Virus record (IMG/VR): IMGVR_UViG_3300035073_000011
Span: 1 to 43,556 of that record
Origin: a virus
Length of the DNA: 43,556 nt
Strand: one strand, 5' to 3'
Shown: positions 1 to 8,849 of the stretch, piece by piece
Numbering within the stretch: position 1 is the stretch's first letter
How the letters are laid out: each line of letters opens with the position of its first letter
The notes under the pieces: generated by a model
What the model was told of the DNA's origin: nothing
What the model saw: the letters and a program-made list of their open reading frames with translations, nothing else
The model's database searches: none
Position numbers and translations under genes: made by a program

Positions 1-138
1 CGCGGTTGGGGTAATGGTCAGGCGCAGCCGGGGATGAAGATTGATAACAAAGGCGGCATGATCGTGGTACAGTGGGCTGACGGAACAAAGTTCGACGGTC
101 AGCAAATCGAGGGCGAAGTTGTCCAAGACCAGTCCTGA
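1..138 (+). CDS. 3' end of an unidentified phage gene (partial)
   Basis: The frame is open from the first base to a TGA at 136-138, giving 45 codons that end in ...GEVVQDQS. The protein end is polar and shows no recognisable domain. Its position upstream of the HNH and large terminase genes would suit a small terminase subunit, but nothing in the residues shows this. The following HNH gene starts inside it (TTG at 119), typical of translational coupling. If the two ends of the window join, the frame continues back to an ATG at 43533, which would make a 53-aa protein. Confidence 0.55.
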   Translation, partial: RGWGNGQAQPGMKIDNKGGMIVVQWADGTKFDGQQIEGEVVQDQS

Positions 139-436
139 GTTCAAGGAAATGCTTAAGCGCAATAATAAAAAGCGCTGGACAGAAAACACTGCGCGTGTGA
201 ACGCAATGAAATCTGTAAGGGGTTGTTTGGACTGTGGCGAAAATCACCCAGCTGTCCTTCAATTTCATCATCGGGATGGCTTACAGGGCGGAAAGCGCCT
301 GAACAAGTTTTACTACGGTTCGTGGAGCGTTTTGGAAATAGAGATGGCTAAGTGTGACATTTTGTGCGCCAATTGCCATCTCAAGCGGCATTATGAAGAG
401 GGTACAGGCTTCTTCGGACAGGCAGTAAATGCTTGA
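119..436 (+). CDS. HNH endonuclease upstream of terminase
   Basis: 105 aa. An HNH nuclease fold is shown by a CxxC pair (CLDCG, near residue 36), the central FHHRD motif (near residue 49) and a second zinc pair with the last His, CxxCxxxxxH (CANCHLKRH, near residue 83). The chosen TTG start has GAGGG five bases upstream; an ATG at 149 is the alternative. It overlaps the upstream gene by 20 bases and terL by 8. HNH proteins beside terminases are known partners in some phages, but this one is closely similar to a second HNH gene at 30493-30777 that is not near a terminase, so a selfish free-standing homing-type nuclease is at least as likely. Confidence 0.85.
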   Translation: MSKTSPEFKEMLKRNNKKRWTENTARVNAMKSVRGCLDCGENHPAVLQFHHRDGLQGGKRLNKFYYGSWSVLEIEMAKCDILCANCHLKRHYEEGTGFFGQAVNA

Positions 437-1745
437 CGCCATTTTGGAACCGGAAGATAAGACCGCCGCTCAACCGGTAACAATTCCTTACGTCCCTCGT
501 AAGCACATTCTCCCCATTCATCATTCGCCGAAGCGGATGCAGTTCGTTGTCGCGCACCGCCGCGCGGGAAAAACAGTCGGACTGGTCAACCACATATTAC
601 GAAAGGCGCTCGAGAATAAGCGTCAGATTCCCCCACCCCGTTACGCATATATTGGACCATCATTCGCCCAGGCAAAAGATCTAGTTTGGAGCTATCTGAA
701 GCATTACACTTCTACCCTCCCAAACGTAAAGTTCTCTGAGGGGGAACTCCACGCGACGTTGCCGACGGGCGCGCAAATAAACCTCTACGGCGGGGCCAGC
801 GCTTACGAACGTATGAGAGGGCTATATTTCGACGGTGCGGTCCTCGATGAGTTCCCAATGCTGAACCCCGCCGCGTGGAGTACCGTTATTCGCCCGTGCC
901 TCGCTGATTATAAAGGTTGGGCGGTCGTTTCGGGGACCTCGAACGGAGACGACCACTTCCACGACCTCAAGAAAAAGGCGGAACGGGAACCTGACAGCTG
1001 GGATGTTCACGTCATACCGGTGACCAAGACAGACGCGTTGGACCCGGATGAAGTACGGGAAATGACGCGCGACATGAGCGCTGCGGAATACGCCCGTGAA
1101 ATGCTGTGCGATTTCGCTGCGCCGATCGAAGGGTCTTATTACGCCGAATTGGTGAACGAACTAAAGACAGATGGGCACGTCACGCAGGTTCCGTGGCAGC
1201 CGGAAGCGCTTACGTACACGTGGTGGGATTTGGGGATAGACGATGAAACCGTCGTTTGGTTCGTCCAGCGCATCGGTAAGGCTCTACATGTCGTGGATTA
1301 CTACTCGAATTCCGGTAAAGGATTGGAATGGTATTCACAAATTGTCAGAGGTAAGCCCTATTCCTACGGGGCGCATGTTTTTCCCCACGACGTTAAAGCC
1401 AGAGAGCTTGGAACTGGACGATCTCGGTACGAAATACTTATGGAACTGCTAGGAGACGTAGTAGTTTGTCCGATGCATTCGGTAGAAGACGGTATAAATG
1501 CTGTCCGTGCCGTCTTGCGGCAGTGCTATTTCGACGAAAAGACTACCACCCCCGGTCTTTCGGCGCTATCGAATTACCATCAGACAAAGACAGGGAGGCC
1601 CGAGCACAATTGGGCCTCCCACGCCGCTGACGCATTCCGGTACGGCTCGATGTGCCTGAATATGACTATAGGGATGATTGGAAGTTCCAAAGTAATACCT
1701 CTGAACGGGCCGCTGCGCCGCCGAATTAGAAGGTCGAGGATATGA
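429..1745 (+). CDS. terL: Terminase large subunit (DNA packaging ATPase/nuclease)
   Basis: 438 aa, normal for the family. The protein pumps DNA into the prohead and cuts concatemers. ATPase: Walker A AHRRAGKT (residues 42-49), Walker B GAVLDEF (136-142, D140 E141) and coupling motif SGTSNGD (169-175). RNase H-like nuclease: WWDLG with D267, then H320-D321, and HAADAFRY with D401. The ATG at 429 overlaps the HNH gene stop, and the stop overlaps the next gene by 4 bases. The cos or headful packaging mode cannot be told from this sequence alone. Confidence 0.96.
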   Translation: MLDAILEPEDKTAAQPVTIPYVPRKHILPIHHSPKRMQFVVAHRRAGKTVGLVNHILRKALENKRQIPPPRYAYIGPSFAQAKDLVWSYLKHYTSTLPNVKFSEGELHATLPTGAQINLYGGASAYERMRGLYFDGAVLDEFPMLNPAAWSTVIRPCLADYKGWAVVSGTSNGDDHFHDLKKKAEREPDSWDVHVIPVTKTDALDPDEVREMTRDMSAAEYAREMLCDFAAPIEGSYYAELVNELKTDGHVTQVPWQPEALTYTWWDLGIDDETVVWFVQRIGKALHVVDYYSNSGKGLEWYSQIVRGKPYSYGAHVFPHDVKARELGTGRSRYEILMELLGDVVVCPMHSVEDGINAVRAVLRQCYFDEKTTTPGLSALSNYHQTKTGRPEHNWASHAADAFRYGSMCLNMTIGMIGSSKVIPLNGPLRRRIRRSRI

Positions 1746-1948
1746 CTGAGCCAGTTACCAGCGAACCTATCTTGCAGTTTTTTGCTTATGCGCACCTGCC
1801 GGAACACCTGCAGGAAATATCGGCACCATTTGGTAAAATGGCGGAATGGATTGTTAATAATCTTCCGCGCAACCCAGAACGCACCGTGGCGTTACGCAAG
1901 TTGCTTGAAGCTAAAGACGCAGCAGTGCGTGCTAGGTTGTTCAAATGA
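1742..1948 (+). CDS. Small helical protein, candidate Acb2/Tad1-type nucleotide sponge
   Basis: 68 aa, predicted as a helical hairpin. The conserved-looking core has an aromatic N-terminus (QFFAYAHLP), a middle PFGKMAEWIV helix and the C-terminal block PERTVALRKLLEAKDAAVRA. This resembles a widespread short phage family that, from memory, falls with the Acb2/Tad1 hairpin domain; those proteins bind cyclic nucleotides or cyclic ADP-ribose and blunt CBASS or Thoeris immunity. The assignment rests on recall of family patterns and not on a search. The gene is coupled by 4-base overlaps to terL and portal, so it would be made late, which is unusual for an immune antagonist. A simple virion or packaging accessory role is the alternative. 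Confidence 0.55.
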   Translation: MTEPVTSEPILQFFAYAHLPEHLQEISAPFGKMAEWIVNNLPRNPERTVALRKLLEAKDAAVRARLFK

Positions 1949-4044
1949 ACGTAGTTACGCCTAACCCTCTGCCGCCCCCGACGGAACGCATGTTTGAGAA
2001 CAGCGGCGTCGGAGGTATCGGCAAGAATTCAGGAACTGATGCGAGCGATCCGGACACTTATGAGTATCTGATTCGCGCGTTGATCGACGATGCTAAGAGC
2101 TTTGAGGAGTCCACCCTTGCTCCGGACCGTGAAGAAAACCTCGAATACTTCTACGGCGAAAAGCCGGCGATTGAAAGTACAGATGATGAGGGCAACCCGA
2201 CTAGTTCCTCTGTTGTATCTACAGATGTTCGCGATACCGTCATGGCAATCATGCCCTCCCTTATTCGTATCTTCACCTCTCCGGAACACATTGTTTTCTG
2301 TCAGCCGAACTATGAGGGCCAAGAGGATCTCGCTAACCAGCAGACGGACTACCTGGAATATGTATTCTGGGAGGACAATCCCGGCTTCATGCTCCTCCAC
2401 GACGCATTCAAAGATGCGCTGACCACGAAGACTTGCGTGATGTATTGGTACACCGACATGTCGGAAGAGCCAGTTACGCAAGAGTTTCACAATCTGTCCA
2501 TGGAGGAAATGCAGGTCCTCCTTTCGGAGGGTGCGCAACCCACTGAGGAGCCTGTTCCGGACCCAGAGAATCCCGGCCAGATCGAAAGCGTCACGATGCA
2601 ATGGTCGGTCAAGAAACCGGTCGTGAAGATTAAGGGGGTGCCGCTCGATGAATTCAGAGTTGCGCGCGACGCAAAGTCGGTCGACGACGCCGTTCTTATT
2701 GGCTTCGACACCACCGTTCGAAAGGGACAATTGGTCGCCCTCGGCTATGATGAAGCTGAGCTTGATGAACACACCGGCGTTACAAGATCTTTCTCCACTG
2801 ATCGACAGTTCCGGAATGAGGGATTGGAAGAAACTGCCGTTCTCGAAAACTTCGAGATTCGCTACGGCGAATACTTCATCCGAATTGATAAGGATGGAGA
2901 CGGCATTGAGGAACTTAGAAAAATTTGTACAGTTGGCGATGACCATTACATCCTCGAAGACTACCCCGTCCAGTACGCAACCTTCGCCGTGGGGTGTCCG
3001 GATCCCCGTTCTCATACGTTGGTTGGGGACTGTCCCGCTGATCTGGTGAAGGATATTCAGCGCATCAAGACGAACATGCTGCGAGGCGCTCTAGATTCGC
3101 TGGCGCAATCGATCTGGCCTAGAACAGTGTTCAACGAAATGCTGGTGAGCGCCGATGATGTACTCAATGACGAGATCGGAGCGGCGATCCGCACGAAGGG
3201 TTCTCCGTCGGACACTGTTATGTCACTCACGTCTGAGTTCGTCGGTCAGCCTGTATTCGCCATGTTTGATGCTATGGAGCGGCTCCGGCAACAGAAGACA
3301 GGTATTTCGGACGCGTCAAAGGGGCTTGATCCGAAAGCTCTCCAATCAACTGCACTTTCTGGCGTTGACGCGATTATCAGTGGAGCACAGGAAAGAATTG
3401 AGCTTATTGCGCGGCTTATGGCGGAAACGCTCCTTAAGCCGCTCTTTAAAGGGCTATTACGGGAAATTACAAACTCCCCCAATCAGGAACGCGCTATCCA
3501 ATTGAGGGGCAAGTGGACCAAGGTTAGTCCTTCTACTTTCGACGCTAATATGCGAATATCTGTCAACCCCACTCTCGGAAAAGGGTCGGACATCTCGCGA
3601 CTGATGGCACTTCAGGAAGTGAAGCAGACACAGTTGATGATCATTGAGAAGTTCGGGCTGAAAAATCCAGTCGTTGGGCCGCAGGAAATTTTGAATACGA
3701 TCAACGACATGATGGCGATCGCCAATGTTAAGAATACCTCTCGGTACTTCCGCGCGATCGACGAAGAGACTATGAACCAGATTATGAATACTCCGGACGA
3801 ACCGGCACCGGAAATGATCCTCGCGCAGGCGGAAATGGAGAAGACGCGGGCCAAGGTGGCTGGCGACATTGCTAAGGCGGATCTGGAAGACAAGAAGCTG
3901 CGTTGGGACGATGATTTCCGTCGCGACGAATTGGCGCTTACTAGCATTCTCGAGGCGGCAAAAATCGAGGCACAGTTCGCAGTGGACGTTACGGGGCAGG
4001 AACTCGAAGCAGAGGAGGCTTTGAATGCCCGAGAGACGGAGTGA
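1945..4044 (+). CDS. Portal protein
   Basis: 699 aa, the size of P22-type portals. Portals form the dodecameric ring at the capsid vertex through which DNA passes. The N-terminal half (about 30-200) has the typical pattern DAKSFEES...EYFYGE followed by SSVVSTDVRDTVMAIMPSLIRIF; the C-terminal 100 residues are charged and coiled-coil-like (AEMEKTRAKVAGDIAKADLEDKK), as in portal barrel regions. Position between terminase and scaffold supports the call. The ATG overlaps the upstream stop (ATGA), and the next gene starts 20 bases before this stop. Confidence 0.93.
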   Translation: MNVVTPNPLPPPTERMFENSGVGGIGKNSGTDASDPDTYEYLIRALIDDAKSFEESTLAPDREENLEYFYGEKPAIESTDDEGNPTSSSVVSTDVRDTVMAIMPSLIRIFTSPEHIVFCQPNYEGQEDLANQQTDYLEYVFWEDNPGFMLLHDAFKDALTTKTCVMYWYTDMSEEPVTQEFHNLSMEEMQVLLSEGAQPTEEPVPDPENPGQIESVTMQWSVKKPVVKIKGVPLDEFRVARDAKSVDDAVLIGFDTTVRKGQLVALGYDEAELDEHTGVTRSFSTDRQFRNEGLEETAVLENFEIRYGEYFIRIDKDGDGIEELRKICTVGDDHYILEDYPVQYATFAVGCPDPRSHTLVGDCPADLVKDIQRIKTNMLRGALDSLAQSIWPRTVFNEMLVSADDVLNDEIGAAIRTKGSPSDTVMSLTSEFVGQPVFAMFDAMERLRQQKTGISDASKGLDPKALQSTALSGVDAIISGAQERIELIARLMAETLLKPLFKGLLREITNSPNQERAIQLRGKWTKVSPSTFDANMRISVNPTLGKGSDISRLMALQEVKQTQLMIIEKFGLKNPVVGPQEILNTINDMMAIANVKNTSRYFRAIDEETMNQIMNTPDEPAPEMILAQAEMEKTRAKVAGDIAKADLEDKKLRWDDDFRRDELALTSILEAAKIEAQFAVDVTGQELEAEEALNARETE

Positions 4045-4288
4045 ATATGAACTGGATGAACGCGCCGCCGAGGCGAGGTTCATTCTAAACAACCCGATAT
4101 TCCTTGAGGCGGTAGAAGGCCTTCGGAGTAGGTATATCAAGAATCTCATGAGTTCCGGGATCGCTACGGAACAGGCGATGGTGTCTCACGCAAAGATGGT
4201 AGTTTTGGAAGAATTGATCTCCCAGATAGGGGCGGCCATTACGGACCAAAAAATGACCCAACAGAGGAAGCCTAATTATGGGAACTAA
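4025..4288 (+). CDS. Small conserved protein between portal and scaffold
   Basis: 87 aa, mostly helical. The segment EARFILNNPIFLEAVEGLRSRYI recurs in a small-gene family commonly found between portal and scaffold genes in phages; no function is known to me. It overlaps portal by 20 bases and the scaffold gene by 11, so it belongs to the head-assembly unit. Confidence 0.75.
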   Translation: MPERRSEYELDERAAEARFILNNPIFLEAVEGLRSRYIKNLMSSGIATEQAMVSHAKMVVLEELISQIGAAITDQKMTQQRKPNYGN

Positions 4289-5321
4289 CGGCATGGATGA
4301 AGCCGCGCAGGCTTTCGAAGCAGAGATAGCTACAGAGGGTCCTGCAACTCCTACTCCAAAGGGCGACAAAAGTAGTCCTGCCGAATCTGTGTTTCCGAAT
4401 TTGGGACAGGTTGAAGTCGATGAGGAATCCCCCGAAAAGGGAGGCGGAGACGAAGATGCCATTTATGAAGACGGGGAACCTGAGGCCGAAGAGGACGAAG
4501 AGTCTGAAGAGTCGGATGAAGACGCTGGCGATGATGCAGAAGAGTCTGACGCGGATCTCGAAACCAAGTACCAAATCACGGTCGACGGCGAAGAAGCTGA
4601 AGTAACTGTCAAGGAGGCTCTTGAGGGCTATATTCGCACTCAGACCTTCCATAAGCGCCTTTCGGAGCTAGGCGAGAACCAACAGATACTTCAGAGAGCC
4701 GCCGCTGACGTTGTTCAGAATTACGAACACGCCAAGCACATGATCGACGTGATGGAACACCAGATGAAGGAACTGGTGCCACCAGAGCCGGATTGGGACG
4801 CGCTGTTCAAAAGCGATCCTCAGAAGGCGCGGCACCTCCAGAAGTACTACGATCAAGTTAAGGAATTTAAGACAAACCTTGACAAGCAGCGCTTGGAAGC
4901 TGTTTCGAAGCTCAATGAGCACCAGAACGCCCAGTTACGCACCTACGCGGAACAAGAGTCGCTCCGGTTCTCTCGGATCAACCAGAAGAATTGGGGAACA
5001 GACCCAAAAAAGAAATCAAAGGATTTGCAATCCATGCGCCGGACGGCGCTGCAAGAAGGATTCTCGGAGGACGAAGTAAACCAAGTGTTCGACTCCAGAA
5101 TGCTTATGGTGCTCTTGAAAGCATCTAAGTACGACCGCATGATAGCGGCTCGGCCAAAGCCGGTGACCCGGCAAGTAGCTGGCAAGGCTGTAACACCCGG
5201 ACCGGGAAACAAGCGAACTGGTCGCAAAGGTCTTACAACCGCGATGAAAACCCTCGCCCGCACCGGCAACATCCATGATGCTGCTCCGGTGTTCGATGAA
5301 ATCATACGTCAACAAAGGTGA
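4278..5321 (+). CDS. Scaffolding protein
   Basis: 347 aa. A very acidic N-terminal third (about residues 50-95, dense Glu/Asp runs) is followed by a helical, coiled-coil-prone middle (about 110-260) and a basic C-terminus (about 285-347, rich in Lys/Arg). This layout, together with its place directly before the major capsid gene, is typical of internal scaffolds whose basic end binds the capsid protein. There is no obvious protease motif. Three bases separate it from the capsid gene. Confidence 0.82.
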   Translation: MGTNGMDEAAQAFEAEIATEGPATPTPKGDKSSPAESVFPNLGQVEVDEESPEKGGGDEDAIYEDGEPEAEEDEESEESDEDAGDDAEESDADLETKYQITVDGEEAEVTVKEALEGYIRTQTFHKRLSELGENQQILQRAAADVVQNYEHAKHMIDVMEHQMKELVPPEPDWDALFKSDPQKARHLQKYYDQVKEFKTNLDKQRLEAVSKLNEHQNAQLRTYAEQESLRFSRINQKNWGTDPKKKSKDLQSMRRTALQEGFSEDEVNQVFDSRMLMVLLKASKYDRMIAARPKPVTRQVAGKAVTPGPGNKRTGRKGLTTAMKTLARTGNIHDAAPVFDEIIRQQR

Positions 5322-5324
5322 AAC

Positions 5325-6317
5325 ATGCCTAAGGTAGCAGGTGCGTTCACGACGTATTCGGCGACGGCGAACCGTGAGGACTTGTCAAACGCGATCTACA
5401 ACATCGATCCGTTCGATACCCCTATCGTGTCGTTAGCTCGTCGTCGTAACGTCAAGAACAGGACTTTCGATTGGCAGACCGAATTCAACAAGGCTGTCGA
5501 CCCCAACAATGCTCAGCTCGAAGGTTTTGAGCTGACCCGTTCCGCCGGTCAACCGACGGTGCGGCTTACGAATGTGTGCCAGATTTCCAGCCGCGATGCG
5601 ACTGTTTCTGGCTCGCAGGAAGCGTCCGACGCAGCCGGGAAGGGGTCCGAAATGGGCCACCAGATGGCAATGGCGTCCAAGGTGCTAAAGTCCGACATCG
5701 AAACTATCGCTTCGAGCCGTCAAGCTCGCGTCGATGGCGACGATACCACAACCGCTCGCAAGACGGAAGCAGTCTGTCACTGGATTGCTCGCGCGGTTGA
5801 CAAGCAGGCTGTGGCAGGTGATGCGGTTATTGGAGTAGTCACTGGCCTTCCCACAACTGCTACGGGGGCTTTCGCTGCCGTCGCGGGCGCTTCCCAAGTT
5901 GCTCTCACCGAGGTAATGCTTGGTGATGCGATGGAACGCGCCTACGGAAATGGCGCTCGCCCAGATACCTGGGTTGTTACCCCGGCGATGAAGCGGACTG
6001 TCTCGACCTTCGAAGGCCGTGGTATTTCGCAGGTACTCGTCGGTAAGACGGAAGTTGCGTCGACGGTTGACGTGATCGCTACCGATTTCGGTCGCGTGAA
6101 GGTTATGCCTTCGATGTGGATTCCGGCGGACGTTGGACTTCTACTCGATCCCGATTTCTTGGCTATCGGGTATTTCCGGAACTTCCGGACGTATCAGATC
6201 GCGAAGATCGGCGATGCCGAAACCCGCATGATTCTGGCGGAGTGGGGAATTGAGATGAGGAATCCCCTCGCTCACATCCTCATGAACGGCGTGAAACAGG
6301 GCGCGGTCATTACCTGA
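5325..6317 (+). CDS. Major capsid protein (DUF5309/SU10-like, HK97 fold)
   Basis: 330 aa. It forms the icosahedral shell. The N-terminus (FTTYSATANREDLSNAIYNI, then DPFDTPIVSLA) and the C-terminal FRNFRTYQIAKIGDAETRMI region match the DUF5309 type of HK97-fold capsid protein as I know it. It follows the scaffold gene and is followed at once by a strong terminator, so the transcript ending here would be rich in capsid message. Confidence 0.92.
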   Translation: MPKVAGAFTTYSATANREDLSNAIYNIDPFDTPIVSLARRRNVKNRTFDWQTEFNKAVDPNNAQLEGFELTRSAGQPTVRLTNVCQISSRDATVSGSQEASDAAGKGSEMGHQMAMASKVLKSDIETIASSRQARVDGDDTTTARKTEAVCHWIARAVDKQAVAGDAVIGVVTGLPTTATGAFAAVAGASQVALTEVMLGDAMERAYGNGARPDTWVVTPAMKRTVSTFEGRGISQVLVGKTEVASTVDVIATDFGRVKVMPSMWIPADVGLLLDPDFLAIGYFRNFRTYQIAKIGDAETRMILAEWGIEMRNPLAHILMNGVKQGAVIT

Positions 6318-6331
6318 ACCCCACACCGGCT

Positions 6332-6359
6332 GGAGCGGCGCAAATGCCGCTCCTTTTTT
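6332..6359 (+). terminator. Rho-independent terminator after the capsid gene
   Basis: A perfect 8-bp GC-rich stem (GGAGCGGC with GCCGCTCC) with a 6-nt loop is followed directly by six T residues. It lies 15 bases after the capsid stop. The Shine-Dalgarno of the next gene (GGAGG at 6360) begins right after the T run, so downstream genes depend on read-through or on another promoter. Confidence 0.93.
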
Positions 6360-6369
6360 GGAGGAAGCA

Positions 6370-6684
6370 ATGGCCGTCAAGACCGATATTATGCAGATCA
6401 GCGATGAAAATTGGGTAAACATCGCTACCGGTGAATCGCATGTTGCGCTGTGCATTCAGTACCCGTCCAAGATGCGTGTTATTCTTAGCAGCGACGGGAC
6501 ATTCCCTACGCCGGGCAACCCGGAATTCATGTCGATTTCCAGCGGGACCGATGACTTCACTGGTTTTCGGCTATCCACCTCGTTCGACAATCTAGAGGCG
6601 GGCGACGATATTTTTGTTCGCAACGAATCCGGATTCGATAAGATCATCGTAATCCACGGGAACGTGGAGATAAGGGGAAGGTAA
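6370..6684 (+). CDS. Small structural-region protein, unknown function
   Basis: 104 aa. The ATG at 6370 has GGAGG five bases upstream; an in-frame TTG at 6358 lies inside the terminator T run and is unlikely. The composition suggests an all-beta protein (alternating hydrophobics: [30 protein letters not shown]). The location after the capsid gene would fit a head decoration or fibre-base protein, but no family is recognised. Confidence 0.7.
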   Translation: MAVKTDIMQISDENWVNIATGESHVALCIQYPSKMRVILSSDGTFPTPGNPEFMSISSGTDDFTGFRLSTSFDNLEAGDDIFVRNESGFDKIIVIHGNVEIRGR

Positions 6685-6836
6685 TGCCTCCGAAATCCAA
6701 AGCTCAGCGTGGTGCAATGTACGCGGCGGCAGCTGGAAAGTCGACGCTAGGCATTCCTAAGAAGGTCGGCAAGGAGTTTGTGAAGTCCGACCCAGGCGGG
6801 AAACTGCCCAAGAAAGTGAAGAAAAATAGAAAATGA
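6684..6836 (+). CDS. Small basic structural-region protein (50 aa)
   Basis: A short gene with an ATG overlapping the upstream TAA (TAATG) and a TGA overlapping the next ATG (ATGA). The product begins [20 protein letters not shown] and is very rich in Lys, with the later segment [13 protein letters not shown]. Short basic proteins of the pattern SKAQ..[10 protein letters not shown]...PKKVGKEF are frequent in phage structural modules. Their role is unknown; nucleic-acid contact is possible from charge alone. Confidence 0.82.
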   Translation: MPPKSKAQRGAMYAAAAGKSTLGIPKKVGKEFVKSDPGGKLPKKVKKNRK

Positions 6837-7105
6837 CCGAACTTAGGTCATGGGTCAGGGAAAACCAGACGTTGGTTTACTTTCTGATCGCGCAGGCGCT
6901 GGCTTTCGGTGCTGGCGGCGTTAGTGTGATAAGTTACATGACTAATTTAGAAGCGCGTGTAACTACACTGGAAGTTCGCGGCTCGCCACACTTGGCTGAC
7001 ATAAACACGCGGTTGACGGTGCTAGAAGGTCAAACTAAAGACAATAAAGAGGCAATTGATCGGGTTGTCGAAGTGATGACCAAGAAATTGAATGTGAATC
7101 CATGA
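6833..7105 (+). CDS. Membrane protein with coiled coil, lysis cassette
   Basis: 90 aa. One transmembrane helix (about residues 14-36, [20 protein letters not shown]) is followed by heptad-like helices ([20 protein letters not shown]) to the C-terminus. It overlaps the endolysin gene by 4 bases. This organisation is seen in haemolysin XhlA-like or holin-associated proteins. It could be a holin, an antiholin or an i-spanin-like protein; no separate o-spanin was found. Confidence 0.72.
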   Translation: MTELRSWVRENQTLVYFLIAQALAFGAGGVSVISYMTNLEARVTTLEVRGSPHLADINTRLTVLEGQTKDNKEAIDRVVEVMTKKLNVNP

Positions 7106-7698
7106 GATTTGACCGGGCTACGTATTTCGAAGGTGTACGGAACAGCTTGTTTTCTGGGGCGATGACTCAGCAACAAGTGGATGGTCAATCTGTTATTCTC
7201 GGCCTATGGGAGGGCCAGTACACTGGAACGCCTATGGAAGATATGCGCTGGCTTGCTTATATTCTGGCTACTGCTTACCACGAAACGGCCACCAAAATCT
7301 GGCCTATCAGGGAATACGGCCTCGGAAAGGGCCACGAATACGGCGAACCAGACGGAAACGGGAATACGTTCTATGGTCGCGGATTCGTTCAGCTTACTTG
7401 GAAAGAAAACTATGAGCGTGCCTCCGCTATTCTGGGTCTCATTGACGATCGCGATCTTAGTGATTTTCCTGATTTGGCTCTTGACTCCCTTATAGCTGCT
7501 CGCGTTATGTTTCGCGGCATGGCGGAAGGTTGGTTCACGGGGGTTAAGTTGGGCGATTATTTCAACGAGGATACTGACGACCCCATCAACGCCAGAAGAA
7601 TTATAAACGGAAATGACAAGGACGAACTAATCGCCGGGTATTACGACACATTCCTAGAGGCGTTGGAGAACTCCTACGAGCGAGGGCTTGAGATATGA
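7102..7698 (+). CDS. Endolysin, glycoside hydrolase family 19-type
   Basis: 198 aa, a single catalytic domain. It cleaves peptidoglycan at the end of infection. The catalytic segment is AYHETA with E61, followed by the GH19 signature around YGRGFVQLTWKENY (91-104). There is no N-terminal signal peptide, so release through a holin is expected, and two membrane-protein genes flank it. Its location after the capsid gene, not at the end of the late region, is a notable arrangement. Confidence 0.92.
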   Translation: MRFDRATYFEGVRNSLFSGAMTQQQVDGQSVILGLWEGQYTGTPMEDMRWLAYILATAYHETATKIWPIREYGLGKGHEYGEPDGNGNTFYGRGFVQLTWKENYERASAILGLIDDRDLSDFPDLALDSLIAARVMFRGMAEGWFTGVKLGDYFNEDTDDPINARRIINGNDKDELIAGYYDTFLEALENSYERGLEI

Positions 7699-7910
7699 TT
7701 GGCGCTCTTGTAAATCTCATCATTTATCTGCTGGTTCTTGGGATACTGTATTGGATATTGATGTACATAGTCGACAATGTGATCCCTGAACCACCGGCGA
7801 GGATTATAAAAGTGGTCGGGGTCGTCATAATAGCTCTTGTGGCTGTAATGCTATTACTGAGTCTTATCGGCGTAGGCGGAATAAATATGCCGCGCCTGAA
7901 TATACAGTAG
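7695..7910 (+). CDS. Holin-like membrane protein
   Basis: 71 aa with two strong transmembrane helices (about residues 3-27 and 38-60) joined by a short loop carrying EPPAR. Size, two-helix topology and coupling to the endolysin (ATG overlapping TGA) fit a class II holin or a lysis regulator. No sequence family was recognised. Confidence 0.72.
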   Translation: MIGALVNLIIYLLVLGILYWILMYIVDNVIPEPPARIIKVVGVVIIALVAVMLLLSLIGVGGINMPRLNIQ

Positions 7911-7913
7911 AAC

Positions 7914-7942
7914 TTGACACCAGCGCCGGGGCGTGGTATACT
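7914..7942 (+). promoter_or_regulatory. Sigma70 promoter, member of the repeated promoter family
   Basis: TTGACA at 7914-7919, a 17-bp spacer and TATACT at 7937-7942 with an extended -10 (TGG). This is the only + strand copy of a nine-member family. The -10 ends one base before the ATG of the 7944 gene, so RNA would start inside that gene. The promoter therefore probably serves the adaptor and tail genes downstream. Confidence 0.85.
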
Positions 7943-7943
7943 G

Positions 7944-8246
7944 ATGGCAGAATATAAGAGAACGTATCGAGACGACGGCGGTGTTCGCAGAACCTCGATA
8001 TGGGACGACGAAAGGCCTACTGAACTAACTGTTCACACTGAAGTGGACATGACACAGACGATCGAGAATAATAAGATCGTCAGGGAATTGCATCCCCGCA
8101 GGGGCACGAATAAGCTTTTAGCGCGCGGGGTTCCAATGACCGTCATGGAGCGTTCTATCCATGAGAATTGGGATGACGACGACTGGAAGCGTTGGCTAAA
8201 CGATCCAGAGAACGCCGCATTCCGAATTTGGAAAGGACGCGTGTGA
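7944..8246 (+). CDS. Conserved small structural-region protein
   Basis: 100 aa from the ATG at 7944. The C-terminal half contains a pattern I know from many phage structural modules: PMTVMERSIHENW followed by DDDWKRWLNDPENAAFRIW. Function is unknown. The ATG lies immediately after the -10 of the promoter, so this start can only be used on read-through transcripts. A TTG at 7914 is in frame but falls inside the -35 and would add an unconvincing N-terminus. Confidence 0.8.
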   Translation: MAEYKRTYRDDGGVRRTSIWDDERPTELTVHTEVDMTQTIENNKIVRELHPRRGTNKLLARGVPMTVMERSIHENWDDDDWKRWLNDPENAAFRIWKGRV

Positions 8247-8849
8247 ATGACTCCCCTTCAGGAACTAATCGGGACGATCCGTAGCTGGCTCGCTATCGAC
8301 CCCGAAATATACTCAGATGATATTGTTACTAGCTGGATTCGAATGTCAGAGGAGTATCTTTCGGAGGTACTCCGTTGTAAATATATGGTTCAGATCGACT
8401 GGATGAAACTGGTCGAGGGCCGTGTCGAGCTTCCTAAGGATTGGCTGGAACTTGATACGGTCCGATTTTACCCGCAAGGAAAGCCGCTTATTTGGGCACC
8501 TCGCGATGAGTACTATGTTCCGCAATATGATCTCAAGGGTCGATATACTATTATAGGTAATTATATACTGGTTGGCAAAGTTGACGTCACCGACGGAACG
8601 GACATCGAAATTTCGTATTACCAGCGCATTCCTCCGCTGGGCGACGAAACTACTTGGCTGTACCAGTTCAATCCTCGATTATTTACGCTAACAGCGTTGT
8701 GGCACGCTGCAGCATATTCTATTGAAGATTCTCGAATGCCGGTGTGGGTGGAATCCGTACAATCTATGGTGGATACTATCAATAATTCCAACAGATCGGC
8801 GGCTCACCACGGTTCTATCTTGGTTGCAAAACGCAGGAGCTTTGGATGA
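8247..8849 (+). CDS. Head-tail adaptor protein (SU10 adaptor-like)
   Basis: 200 aa. The N-terminal helical part (ELIGTIRSWLAIDPEIYSDD), the middle beta segment with RVELPKDWLELDTVRFYPQG and the C-terminal helix (LWHAAAYSIEDSRM) match the adaptor family that docks under the portal and joins it to the nozzle. The gene follows the upstream stop directly. Order relative to portal, capsid and fibre genes supports the call. Confidence 0.78.
   Translation: MTPLQELIGTIRSWLAIDPEIYSDDIVTSWIRMSEEYLSEVLRCKYMVQIDWMKLVEGRVELPKDWLELDTVRFYPQGKPLIWAPRDEYYVPQYDLKGRYTIIGNYILVGKVDVTDGTDIEISYYQRIPPLGDETTWLYQFNPRLFTLTALWHAAAYSIEDSRMPVWVESVQSMVDTINNSNRSAAHHGSILVAKRRSFG

Noticed and set aside
2029-3015. 328-codon open frame antisense to the portal gene
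   Set aside because: A shadow of the portal coding frame, with no ribosome site and atypical composition; the opposite strand is a clear portal.
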